DNA from: Hyphomicrobiales bacterium
GTDB lineage: Bacteria > Pseudomonadota > Alphaproteobacteria > Rhizobiales > Rhizobiaceae
Assembly: GCA_021775455.1 (NCBI GenBank)
Contig: JAJFHU010000014.1
Span: 51,616-115,615 of the forward strand
Direction of reading: 5' to 3'
DNA: 64,000 nt
This document shows positions 9,900 through 17,819 of the stretch, one piece after another. Both the position numbers and the translations under genes were made by a program. The first letter of the stretch is position 1, and each line of letters begins with the position of its first letter. The notes under the pieces are model-generated. The model saw nothing but the letters and a program-made list of their open reading frames with translations. It made no database searches and was not told the DNA's origin.

Positions 9900-10367
9900 C
9901 TAAACATTTTCCACATCGATATTGGCGCGGTTGACCACAGTTCGCATGGAGAAACTCGACTGCAGTCTGGACACACCGGGCAGGGCAGATAACCAGTTCT
10001 TGTGAATATGCTCGAAGTGCGCCATATCGCGGGCATTTACGCGAACAATGTAATCATGTTCACCAGACATCAAAAAGCACGCAACAACATGTGGGCACTG
10101 GCTGACGGCTTCTTCAAATTGTGCAAGGTGGCTTTCAGATTGGCCGTCAAGCGTGATGTGGACAATGGAAGTAATTGTCTGGTGCAGTGCCTCATTGGAT
10201 ATGACAGCCTGGTAACCTTCAATTACCCCGGATTTTTCCAGGTGCTCAAGCCTTCTGGAACAAGCAGAGGGGGAAAGCCCCACCTTTGAAGCAAGGTCGA
10301 CATTGGTAATTCTGGCATTGTCCTGAAGCACCACCAGAATTGATTTATCAATCGTATCTATGTTCAT
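9900..10367 (-). CDS. aldR: Lrp/AsnC family regulator, probable activator of ald
   Basis: A 155-residue transcription factor. I start it at the ATG at 10365-10367 (MNIDTIDKSILVVLQ), where the family begins; the frame is open further upstream into the ald promoter. An N-terminal winged helix (about 4-60, with VGLSPSACSRRLEHLEKSGVI as recognition region) is followed by a RAM ligand-binding domain (about 65-150, with CFLMSGEHDYIVRV). It is divergently transcribed from alanine dehydrogenase, the arrangement in which Lrp-type AldR proteins activate ald in response to alanine. The regulatory link is inferred from position. Repeated TTTTGCA elements lie between the two starts. Confidence 0.9.
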   Translation of the reverse strand: MNIDTIDKSILVVLQDNARITNVDLASKVGLSPSACSRRLEHLEKSGVIEGYQAVISNEALHQTITSIVHITLDGQSESHLAQFEEAVSQCPHVVACFLMSGEHDYIVRVNARDMAHFEHIHKNWLSALPGVSRLQSSFSMRTVVNRANIDVENV

Positions 10368-10447
10368 TTTTGCAATAATAGCTCGCCAAGTTGGGTAATT
10401 TTGCAATTTTTCACTAAAAATGATTGTTGGCAAGCGGTTTTTTGCAC
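10368..10447. promoter_or_regulatory. Phased TTTTGCA repeats, candidate AldR operators
   Basis: The divergent ald/aldR region contains TTTTGCAA at 10368-10375 and 10399-10406 and TTTTGCAC at 10440-10447, all in the same orientation. The starts are 31 and 41 nt apart, close to three and four helical turns, so all copies would face the same side of the DNA. Lrp-family octamers wrap DNA over such phased sites. No experimental support; read by eye. Confidence 0.4.
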
Positions 10448-10507
10448 GGACATTTCAAAGGAATTTCAGTATGTTCCGCGAAAATAGCACAAAGTTTGGA
10501 GATTGAT

Positions 10508-11626
10508 ATGCGCATTGGAGTTCCCAAGGAAATAAAGAATAATGAATTCCGTGTAGGGGTCACGCCTGGATCAGCCCGCGAATACATCAGTCGTGGTCAC
10601 GAAGTATTTGTAGAAACTCATGCCGGTATTGGCATCGGTTGTGACGATGCCGCTTATGAAGCAGTCGGTGCGAAAATTCTTGGAAGCGCCCAGGAAGTAT
10701 TCGAAACAGGTGAGATGATCGTAAAGGTCAAGGAGCCTCAGCCAAGTGAGTGGGTGCAGCTTCGCGAGGGGCAAATCTTGTACACATATTTGCATCTGGC
10801 TCCCGATCCAGCTCAAACAAAAGGTTTGATGGAATCGGGGTGTACAGCGGTTGCCTACGAAACAGTGACAGACAATGAAGGCGGATTGCCATTGTTGGCA
10901 CCGATGAGTGAGGTGGCTGGTCGTCTTTCAATCCAGTGTGCTGCTGCTTCGCTTCAAAAGCCAAATGGAGGTCGGGGTGTATTGATCGGTGGCGTCCCGG
11001 GCGTTGCTTCCGCGAAAGTTCTGATTATCGGCGGCGGTGTCGTTGGTACACATGCCGCCAAAATGGCAGTCGGTCTGGGAGCCGATGTTACCATTCTGGA
11101 CCGTTCTCTGCCTCGCATGCGCGAACTGGATGATATTTTTGGCAATGCGGTCAAAACCCGTTACTCAACTGCAGAGGCTATTGAGGAAGAGTGTTATGCA
11201 TCTGATGCCGTTATAGGTGCAGTTCTCATTCCCGGTGCGGCGGCACCGAAATTGGTTACCCGCGACATGCTGCCAAAAATGCAGACTGGTTCAGTAGTAG
11301 TTGATGTTGCAATTGACCAAGGTGGTTGTTTTGAAACATCGAAGGCGACTACGCACTCAGATCCTACCTATGTTGTGGATGGCGTGGTTCATTATTGTGT
11401 AGCAAACATGCCGGGTGCTGTACCGCTCACTTCCTCGCATGCCCTTAACAATGCAACACTGCCATTCGGGTTGCAGTTAGCCGGAAAAGGATTGCAGGCA
11501 ATCATCGACAATCCGCATCTGCGCAATGGTTTGAACGTTCACAGGGGGCTCATCACCAACCAACCGGTAGCTGAAGCCCTGAACCTGGAAATGAACGCAC
11601 CGGAAGATGTGCTCAAAGTTGCGTAA
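10508..11626 (+). CDS. ald: Alanine dehydrogenase
   Basis: NAD-dependent interconversion of L-alanine with pyruvate and ammonia, cytosolic. The 372-residue product starts at the ATG at 10508 (MRIGVPKEIKNNEFRVG), preceded by GGAG 6 nt upstream; the frame is open further upstream but without homology. It shows the pyruvate-site Arg (FRVGVTP), catalytic Lys (VKVKEPQ), catalytic His in the YLHLA segment, the NAD-binding GGGVVGTHAAKMAVGLGADV and the C-terminal HYCVANMPGAVP block. Length is typical. It is probably controlled by the divergent Lrp-type regulator and ends at a strong terminator. Confidence 0.97.
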   Translation: MRIGVPKEIKNNEFRVGVTPGSAREYISRGHEVFVETHAGIGIGCDDAAYEAVGAKILGSAQEVFETGEMIVKVKEPQPSEWVQLREGQILYTYLHLAPDPAQTKGLMESGCTAVAYETVTDNEGGLPLLAPMSEVAGRLSIQCAAASLQKPNGGRGVLIGGVPGVASAKVLIIGGGVVGTHAAKMAVGLGADVTILDRSLPRMRELDDIFGNAVKTRYSTAEAIEEECYASDAVIGAVLIPGAAAPKLVTRDMLPKMQTGSVVVDVAIDQGGCFETSKATTHSDPTYVVDGVVHYCVANMPGAVPLTSSHALNNATLPFGLQLAGKGLQAIIDNPHLRNGLNVHRGLITNQPVAEALNLEMNAPEDVLKVA

Positions 11627-11651
11627 CTAATCGACTTGCAATTGGAATACG

Positions 11652-11689
11652 AAGCCCTTGGGGAGTTTATTCCCAAGGGCTTATTTTTA
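11652..11689 (+). terminator. Rho-independent terminator of ald
   Basis: Eleven-base stem AAGCCCTTGGG (11652-11662) pairs with CCCAAGGGCTT (11672-11682), followed by ATTTTTA. The hairpin overlaps the last codons and the stop codon of the convergent GNAT gene (stop at 11667-11669), so the 3' ends of the two genes overlap. Confidence 0.85.
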
Positions 11690-12230
11690 CATCACTCACG
11701 GCAGAAGGTGAAAAGCCAAGTTTTTGATAGAGCGTTAGCGCGTGCGGATGATCAAGCGTATTTGTGCAGGTAATCACTCGTGCTGGTTTGTGTGCCCAGG
11801 CTGCCTTGATAGCCATTAGCATGAACCACTTTCCGATCCCAAAACCTTGAAAATCAACACCCAATCCGAAGTGAGAGAGTTCTACTTCATCCGGCAATCC
11901 GGCTTTGGAAAGTTCAAAAAATCCTGCCGGACAACCATCTACATATAATACGTCAATTTCACAGTCAGGACTGTTGATTAACTCATCAAGGGCATAATCA
12001 TCCAGGGAGCGCCTATCTTCCCAGTGATGCGGCTTGCCAACGAGTTCATATATGTACCTGTAAAATTCTACCGGAATATCTTTTGCCCGCATCAAGGCAA
12101 TTGACGGTCGAGTGGGAGTTGGAAGGCTTTTGCCTGTGGGGTGCTCCATCACCAGGTGAGTAACATGGGCATCCAGCCGCTTCTTTCGACTTGCCGGTTT
12201 TTTTCCTGAGTTGGGCGTCCTCTTGTTCAT
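11667..12230 (-). CDS. GNAT family N-acetyltransferase
   Basis: A 187-residue protein. The first 40 residues are basic and low-complexity (Lys, Arg, Ser, Pro). The GNAT core runs about 45-185, with the acetyl-CoA loop in the form VDFQGFGIGKWFMLMAI (about 123-139) and the C-terminal ALTLYQKLGFSP strand-helix (about 167-178). The acyl acceptor is unknown. Its ATG overlaps the stop codon of the upstream sulfurtransferase gene by 4 nt (ATGA), showing translational coupling, and its own 3' end lies inside the ald terminator hairpin. It is the last gene of the cysK-alaX-sseA group. Confidence 0.88.
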   Translation of the reverse strand: MNKRTPNSGKKPASRKKRLDAHVTHLVMEHPTGKSLPTPTRPSIALMRAKDIPVEFYRYIYELVGKPHHWEDRRSLDDYALDELINSPDCEIDVLYVDGCPAGFFELSKAGLPDEVELSHFGLGVDFQGFGIGKWFMLMAIKAAWAHKPARVITCTNTLDHPHALTLYQKLGFSPSAVSDVKISPWE

Positions 12231-13069
12231 TCTGTTTCAACCGGTGGGCCGTCGGGCTTGCCCCATTCTGCCCAGGAACCGTCATAGAGTTTGTTGTTTT
12301 CGTGTTCAATTTCAGCGAGGGCCAAGCTTAGAACTGCCGCCGTTACTCCTGAACCGCAACTTGTAATCACAGCGGTATCTTTTTCAACCCCGGCTTCAGA
12401 GAATATCTTTTCAAGTTCGCGGCTGTTCTTCAACTTCCCGTCACACAGCAATTGGTCAAATGGCACGGAACGCGATCCGGGAATATGACCGCTTCGCAAT
12501 CCTGGCCGGGGCTCTGCCGCGCTTCCCTTAAAGCGCGCCTCCGGACGCGCATCAATTACGATGGCATCCTTGCTTTCAACGATTTTTTCCAAATCACTTC
12601 GCGCAGCAACTTTTTCCGGGTCAAATCTCGCTTCAAAAATTCGAACCTGCGGCGGATTGGGATTTCCTGTCTCAATCGGATAACCAGCCTCCTTCCAACG
12701 GTCAAATCCGCCTTCGAGGATGCGAACATCTTCAGCACCCATTACCTTGAACATCCACCAGGCACGGGCTGCAGAAAAAAGTCCTGGCCCATCATATATG
12801 ACGATTAAATCCTCATGGCTAATGCCCAATGTGCTTGCTTCACGTGCAAATTGCCCGGGTGTGGGCAGCATGTGAGGGAGGTCAGTTTCAGTATCCGCAA
12901 TTTGATCTATGTCGAAATAAACTGCGCCAGGAATACGCGCGGATTTGAACTCTGCAAAACCATCCCTACCTTGCGCAGGTAGATACCAGGACGCATCAAC
13001 AAATGAAACGTCCGGGCGGCCGATCAGTTCCACGGCCTGTTCGGGTTTGATGAAATTTTCCACATTCAT
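12227..13069 (-). CDS. sseA: 3-mercaptopyruvate sulfurtransferase (two rhodanese domains)
   Basis: A 280-residue tandem rhodanese. The N-terminal inactive domain (about 8-130) ends in the VIYDGPGLFSAARAWWMF block; the C-terminal domain (about 150-275) carries the active-site loop CGSGVTA with the catalytic Cys at about residue 237. The CG[SD]GVT form is the one known for 3-mercaptopyruvate sulfurtransferases, while rhodaneses have CRKGVT. It transfers sulfane sulfur from mercaptopyruvate, a cysteine breakdown product. Gene order downstream of cysK and the alanyl-tRNA editing gene fits cysteine metabolism. It is coupled by ATGA overlap to the GNAT gene. Confidence 0.94.
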   Translation of the reverse strand: MNVENFIKPEQAVELIGRPDVSFVDASWYLPAQGRDGFAEFKSARIPGAVYFDIDQIADTETDLPHMLPTPGQFAREASTLGISHEDLIVIYDGPGLFSAARAWWMFKVMGAEDVRILEGGFDRWKEAGYPIETGNPNPPQVRIFEARFDPEKVAARSDLEKIVESKDAIVIDARPEARFKGSAAEPRPGLRSGHIPGSRSVPFDQLLCDGKLKNSRELEKIFSEAGVEKDTAVITSCGSGVTAAVLSLALAEIEHENNKLYDGSWAEWGKPDGPPVETE

Positions 13070-13103
13070 GCCATTTCACCGTCTATGGAATCACCAGTCT
13101 ACT

Positions 13104-13844
13104 TCAGTTTACAGGCAAATCACCAAATCGAATACGAAATCGCCGATTCTCTTTTCCCTTTTTTTCTATTTTGCCAATGTGAATTGCTCCAATTTCGCCT
13201 GTGGATTTTACGTGGGTTCCACCACAGGGTTGACTGTCGACTGATGAGTTTTCGCCAATACAGACCAGGCGAATTCGACCTACACCTCTTGGCGGTTTCA
13301 CATTCTTGGATCGAACAATTGCGGGATTGGCTTCCAATTCTTCTTCAGTGATCCATTGAGTAAATACTGGATGATCCTGATTTACCAACTCCATCAATCT
13401 TTCGGTTACTTCATCTTTGGCGACTATTGATTCAGGCAAATCAAAATCAATGCGGCTGTCTTTTTCGCCCACGCCCGCGCTTGTAATTGGGTAGGGACAA
13501 ACAACGCTTAATAGATGACATGCCGTGTGCATCTGCATTAGCCGGTAGCGTCTTTGCCAATCAATTTTACATTGAACAGTTTCGCCCTCTGATGGCATTT
13601 TTTCGCCCTCTGCCGGAACCAGAACAATTTCTTTCTTGCTCTCACCATGAACCGTAGTTGCAATTTCAATTGTGGAACCGTCACTTTGTATCAGATGGCC
13701 GCTGTCACCTGGTTGGCCGCCACTGGTGGCATAAAATACCGTTCGATCCAAAATGATCCCACCACGATCAGTAGTACAAACGACCTTGCTCTCACAGTTG
13801 GTCAAATAGGCATCGTCAGTGAACACCGGATATGTTTCACTCAT
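13104..13844 (-). CDS. Alanyl-tRNA editing protein (AlaX family)
   Basis: A 246-residue stand-alone relative of the AlaRS editing domain, which hydrolyses mischarged Ser-tRNA(Ala) (and in some members Gly-tRNA(Ala)). The zinc site is complete: HTACH (about 106-110) supplies two His, and CGGTH (about 197-201) supplies the Cys and third His. The N-terminal TSGGQPGDSG segment (about 40-49) is the conserved beta-barrel motif, and the size is that of the AlaX-M type. It lies 29 nt after cysK and 34 nt before sseA on the same strand, so serine-derived mischarging may be linked to cysteine synthesis; that link is inference. Confidence 0.93.
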   Translation of the reverse strand: MSETYPVFTDDAYLTNCESKVVCTTDRGGIILDRTVFYATSGGQPGDSGHLIQSDGSTIEIATTVHGESKKEIVLVPAEGEKMPSEGETVQCKIDWQRRYRLMQMHTACHLLSVVCPYPITSAGVGEKDSRIDFDLPESIVAKDEVTERLMELVNQDHPVFTQWITEEELEANPAIVRSKNVKPPRGVGRIRLVCIGENSSVDSQPCGGTHVKSTGEIGAIHIGKIEKKGKENRRFRIRFGDLPVN

Positions 13845-13873
13845 TGGGTGACACCCTTTCGTAAGAGGCTGCG

Positions 13874-14917
13874 TTAGTTATCAGTTTTCTCGAATGGAAC
13901 TTCAATCCCGGGATCTCTTTCAAGCCAATCTGGTACGGGTAATTCCTTGGATCGCAAAAACGCTGGATTAAACAGTTTGGACTGATAGCGAGTTCCAAAA
14001 TCACAAAGGATTGTTACAATTGTGTGGCCTGGTCCAAGCTCTTTCGCCAATCGTACCGCACCTGCAACGTTAATTCCCGTGGATGGGCCCATGCAAAGGC
14101 CTTCATGCTCCAGTAAATCGAATACAATCGGAATTGCTTCGCTGTCCGGTATCTGAAATGGAAAATCGACGGGTGCATCTTTAAGGTTCTCAGTGATTCG
14201 ACCCTGGCCGATACCCTCGGTGATAGAACTACCCTCAGCCTTGAGTACTCCATTCTTGTAATACTCATAAATTGCTGCGCCCATCGGGTCAGCCAAGCTT
14301 ATCTTCACATCGGAGTTTTTGGCTTTCAATGCCATTCCAACACCAGCGAGCGTACCACCAGTGCCAACTGCACTTACGAACCCGTCAATTTTACCGTCAG
14401 TTTGTTCCCAAATCTCCTCCGCAGTAGTGCGCATGTGCCCTTCACGGTTGGCGACATTGTCAAACTGGTTTGCCCAGATTGCACCATTCGATTCAGTCTT
14501 GTTCAATTGTTTAGCAAGCCGACCAGAAATCTTTACGTAGTTATTGGGATTTTTGTAAGCTACAGCAGGTACTTCAATCAACTTTGCACCAAGAACCCTG
14601 AGCGCATCCTTTTTTTCCTGCGATTGGGTTTCAGGGATGACGATGACTGTTTTGAAACCCATCGCATTTGCGACCACGGTCAAACCAATTCCCGTATTGC
14701 CAGCGGTTCCTTCCACAATGGTTCCACCTGGCTTAAGTAGCCCCTTGTCGGCAGCATCTTGTATGATGAACAGCCCGGCACGGTCCTTGACGGACTGGCC
14801 CGGATTCATGAATTCCGCCTTGCCGAGAATTTCGCATCCAGTTTCTTCTGATACTTTTGTTAGACGAATCAGCGGCGTATTGCCGATTGCTTCAATAGTG
14901 TTGCGCTTTACAGACAT
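13874..14917 (-). CDS. cysK: Cysteine synthase A (O-acetylserine sulfhydrylase)
   Basis: PLP enzyme of 347 residues that makes cysteine from O-acetylserine and sulfide. The PLP lysine is in NPGQSVKDRAG (about 38-48). The substrate loop has the form EGTAGNTGIGL (about 69-79) instead of the commoner TSGNTGIAL. The phosphate cup is SAVGTGGTLAGVG (about 180-192). It is about 25-40 residues longer than enteric CysK because of a C-terminal extension (FLRSKELPVPDWL onwards). A cystathionine-beta-synthase-like activity cannot be excluded because these families are close. It heads the leftward cysK-alaX-sseA-GNAT group. Confidence 0.9.
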   Translation of the reverse strand: MSVKRNTIEAIGNTPLIRLTKVSEETGCEILGKAEFMNPGQSVKDRAGLFIIQDAADKGLLKPGGTIVEGTAGNTGIGLTVVANAMGFKTVIVIPETQSQEKKDALRVLGAKLIEVPAVAYKNPNNYVKISGRLAKQLNKTESNGAIWANQFDNVANREGHMRTTAEEIWEQTDGKIDGFVSAVGTGGTLAGVGMALKAKNSDVKISLADPMGAAIYEYYKNGVLKAEGSSITEGIGQGRITENLKDAPVDFPFQIPDSEAIPIVFDLLEHEGLCMGPSTGINVAGAVRLAKELGPGHTIVTILCDFGTRYQSKLFNPAFLRSKELPVPDWLERDPGIEVPFEKTDN

Positions 14918-14988
14918 ACCAATCCTGTTTCCTCAAAAGGTTCGAATCCTACAGTCTCAATCTATTGTAATAAGGTTGACATTACTAT

Positions 14989-16281
14989 TCAGGAATGACG
15001 GTAAAACATCTGTCTAACGTCAATTCCCTCGGTTTTGAAACCGGCCTCACAGTAATGTAAGTAGAACTCCCACATCCGCTTGAACTGGTGATCAAATCCG
15101 AGGCTTCGGACTTCTCCCCATTTTTCCCAAAATTTCAGTCGCCATTCTCTCAAGGTCCGAGCGTAATCCTGTGGGAATATCCGTTCAGCTTCAAGCTGGA
15201 GACCAATTGCCGAAGTTACATCGGCCAATGCGCCCGGTGAGGGCAACATGCCGCCAGGAAAGATATAGCGCTGGATAAAGTCCGGTCGCCTTCGGTAAGT
15301 TTCAAAAAATTCATCCTCTATCGTAATGATTTGAAGTCCGGCCATGCCGCCCGGCTTCAGGCAATCCTTGACCGTGCTAAAGTAGGTCGGCCAGTATTTT
15401 TCACCAACAGCTTCAAACATCTCGATCGACGCTATCTGGTCGTACTTGCCGGTTTCATTTCGATAATCCTGAAACTTCAGTTCGACTTTGTCATTCAGTC
15501 CGGCTTTGAACATTCGTTCCTGCGCAAATTTCAACTGTTCCTGTGAGATCGTAAGACCAGTAACTTTTGCACCGAGTTCTCTTGCAACAAACTCCGCAAA
15601 CCCGCCCCAACCACAACCAATTTCCAGCACGTGACTTTCTGCGGTGATACCGGTTCGCCGTGCGAGAGATCTATATTTGTCACTTTGCGCTGATTCCAGT
15701 GAGTTGGCTCCATCCTCGTAAATGGCGGAGGAATAAGTCATGCTTGGATCAAGCCACAATTTGTAGAAGTCATTGCCCAAGTCATAGTGAGCGGCAATGT
15801 TCCGTCTGGAGCCGTCAGGAGTGTTGCGATTCAACCAGTGCCTAAAAGATTCAATCACATTTTGCAGCCAGCTCTGGTTTGTAACGTCGTCGTATAGATT
15901 CAGGTTTACGCTGAAAAGCTCAAGTAACTGGGTAACATCAGGACTATCCCAATCTCCATCCATGTAGCTTTCTGCGACGCCGATTGATCCAGAAATTGCC
16001 GCTTTTTTCGGGAGACCCCAATTGTGCAGTACCAGTATTCCAGTGGGACCCGATTGTGGAGCAGCAACACAATATCTGGATTGATCAGGTAATTGCAGGA
16101 GCAGTTTCCCTGTTTCCAGTTTTTTCAGCAATTTTAGCAAGTTTCTGTTTGCAAATGACAGAGATTTAATTTGCTCATCAAAATCACTGTGAGTAAGTGA
16201 AATGGCATCGGAAAAATCATCTTCCGTCATCTCAATTTGAATTCGTTTAGACTGGTCTGCGTTATTGATACTGTTTTGCAT
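14989..16281 (-). CDS. cfa: Cyclopropane-fatty-acyl-phospholipid synthase
   Basis: SAM-dependent membrane-associated enzyme that adds a methylene bridge to unsaturated acyl chains of phospholipids. I start it at the ATG at 16279-16281 (MQNSINNADQ), which has GGGGAG about 8 nt upstream; 25 further upstream codons are open but unsupported. The product is 430 residues. N-terminal lipid-binding region to about 140, then NIAAHYDLGNDFYKLWLD, the SAM motif VLEIGCGWGGFAEFVA (about 220-235) and the late FIQRYIFPGGMLPS block, all characteristic of CFA synthases. It is single-gene, leftward, downstream of the MBL-fold gene with a gap of about 140 nt. Confidence 0.95.
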   Translation of the reverse strand: MQNSINNADQSKRIQIEMTEDDFSDAISLTHSDFDEQIKSLSFANRNLLKLLKKLETGKLLLQLPDQSRYCVAAPQSGPTGILVLHNWGLPKKAAISGSIGVAESYMDGDWDSPDVTQLLELFSVNLNLYDDVTNQSWLQNVIESFRHWLNRNTPDGSRRNIAAHYDLGNDFYKLWLDPSMTYSSAIYEDGANSLESAQSDKYRSLARRTGITAESHVLEIGCGWGGFAEFVARELGAKVTGLTISQEQLKFAQERMFKAGLNDKVELKFQDYRNETGKYDQIASIEMFEAVGEKYWPTYFSTVKDCLKPGGMAGLQIITIEDEFFETYRRRPDFIQRYIFPGGMLPSPGALADVTSAIGLQLEAERIFPQDYARTLREWRLKFWEKWGEVRSLGFDHQFKRMWEFYLHYCEAGFKTEGIDVRQMFYRHS

Positions 16282-16423
16282 CCTGGTAACTCCCCAAACC
16301 TTGTAACGTCCAATTTGTGGAATTCTGTAGTCGTAGATATTGTTCTTGGAGATCATCTAACGGATTTTTGAGGTTTGCAAGGGGGCAGGTGCGCTTTTAC
16401 TGTTTTTTGAGATTTGTAGCGGC

Positions 16424-17383
16424 TCAAATAGTCAGCGTCATTCCTTCCCGTGCAATTCCGCTGGCTGGATTGTCTTCACGAATTTTTTGTTCAAACTGGT
16501 TTAATTCCCGATCGGTCCTGAATGGCATGTGATGAAAAGCCATAAACGCCTTTGCACCGGCTTTTTTGCACAATCGCATACCTTCTTCATAAGAAGAGTG
16601 CCCATAACCAGCAAATTCCAGAACCTCATCATCAGTCAGACTGCTATCATAAATAAACAAATCAACCCCATCGATGAGTTTCAGGATTTCCTGATCATGT
16701 TGGCCCGGTATGTGCTCCGTATCGGTGATGACGGCGAAAGATTTGTTTTGATAATCTATTCTGTAGGCAGTGGCGCCACCTGGATGAACAAGAGGTGTAG
16801 TTGAAATCTTCACTTCGTTGTTAATTTCAAACCGGTCTCCGGCTTTCAAATCATTGTATTGTGTACCGCATGTGAAAACATCCGGACCTACAGGAAAATA
16901 GGGACGGCGCATAAGGTTCAAAACCGTATCCTTGGTTGAATTGCTGCCGTCCAATTTGCCACAATAGACCTGAATTTTAGAATCAGGATTAAAAAACGGC
17001 GCAAAAAAGGGAATTCCTTCTACGTGATCATAATGAGCGTGCGTCAGCATTATATGGAGATTGTCGATTTCACCCCTTGAAGCGAGTTTGCTGCCAAGTT
17101 CGCGAATGCCGGTGCCCGCGTCGAATATCAATTTTGTTTTGCCGCATGTAACTTCGGTGCAGTTGGTGTTTCCTCCTGCCTGACTGAACTGTTGCCCAGG
17201 TGTTGCCAGGGTTCCTCGCGTACCCCAGAACGTGATCTCAAAAAGACTATCGCCTGTTTTCGTCAATAGTTCTATCTTTCGTACTCGAATATTGGGGGTT
17301 GCTATGCTGGCCTTATTTCTGGTTCGCCAACTGTTGTCGAGCCTCACTAAGTTCAGTCGTGGTCTTGGACAACCGTTCTGCAA
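16424..17383 (-). CDS. MBL-fold metallo-hydrolase, possible cyclic-nucleotide phosphodiesterase
   Basis: Metallo-beta-lactamase-fold hydrolase, 319 residues from the ATG at 17383. All metal ligands are visible: HAHYDH (115-120), His200 (LVHPGG), Asp221 (ITDTEH) and a His in AFHHMP (283-287). The fold starts at FEITFWGTRG (about 48-57). The first 40 codons overlap the 3' end of the cyclic-nucleotide-binding gene by 71 nt and look non-homologous, so the true start may be a TTG at 17266; neither has a good ribosome site. Class II cyclic-nucleotide phosphodiesterases are also MBL-fold enzymes, and position after a cyclic-nucleotide-binding gene makes this role a reasonable guess. RNase-Z-like or PhnP-like phosphodiesterases are the alternatives. 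Confidence 0.85.
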   Translation of the reverse strand: MQNGCPRPRLNLVRLDNSWRTRNKASIATPNIRVRKIELLTKTGDSLFEITFWGTRGTLATPGQQFSQAGGNTNCTEVTCGKTKLIFDAGTGIRELGSKLASRGEIDNLHIMLTHAHYDHVEGIPFFAPFFNPDSKIQVYCGKLDGSNSTKDTVLNLMRRPYFPVGPDVFTCGTQYNDLKAGDRFEINNEVKISTTPLVHPGGATAYRIDYQNKSFAVITDTEHIPGQHDQEILKLIDGVDLFIYDSSLTDDEVLEFAGYGHSSYEEGMRLCKKAGAKAFMAFHHMPFRTDRELNQFEQKIREDNPASGIAREGMTLTI

Positions 17384-17777
17384 GTTCTCGCATTACTTCG
17401 AATCCAAGTTCCGGTGCCTGACTGATCATGCCAATAAAGTGTTCTTTTTTAATTTTTAGTGCTACCAGGTCACCGCTGGCCCGAACGGTTGCTGTTCTTG
17501 GGACGTCACACAGAATTGCAATCTCTCCAATGAGTTCATTACTACCAAGTTCTGCAACAATAATTTCTTTTCCATTGGTATCGACAATTATCTGCGCGGT
17601 ACCCTCAATTATTACGTGTGCAGAGTCACCAATTTCTCCTTGCTTGAACAGATCCTGGCCATTTTTGTAAACCTTCCTGTCAGATGCAAAAGCAAGCAGT
17701 TTAAGTTTGCCCGGATCAATACTGGCAAAAAGCGGAATTTTTTTTAGCAATTCTACTTCGTCGGTAAGCGTAGACAT
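17313..17777 (-). CDS. Stand-alone cyclic-nucleotide-binding domain protein
   Basis: A 154-residue protein made almost entirely of one Crp/PKA-type cyclic-nucleotide-binding domain (about 10-125) with a short helical tail and no DNA-binding winged helix. The phosphate-binding cassette GEIAILCDVPRTATV (84-98) keeps the ribose-binding Glu85 and phosphate-binding Arg94, so it should bind cAMP or cGMP. The tail (about 125-154) is Glu/Gln/Leu-rich and may form a coiled coil. AGAGG lies just upstream of the ATG. It sits 42 nt after the degenerate ABC protein and overlaps the MBL gene, with two nucleotidyl cyclases just beyond. It is probably an effector that transmits cAMP level to the ABC-like protein or the hydrolase. 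Confidence 0.9.
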   Translation of the reverse strand: MSTLTDEVELLKKIPLFASIDPGKLKLLAFASDRKVYKNGQDLFKQGEIGDSAHVIIEGTAQIIVDTNGKEIIVAELGSNELIGEIAILCDVPRTATVRASGDLVALKIKKEHFIGMISQAPELGFEVMRELAERLSKTTTELSEARQQLANQK

Positions 17778-17819
17778 TAAACCTCTTTCACCTCCAAGCG
17801 CTTTCTGACAGCCTCACCA

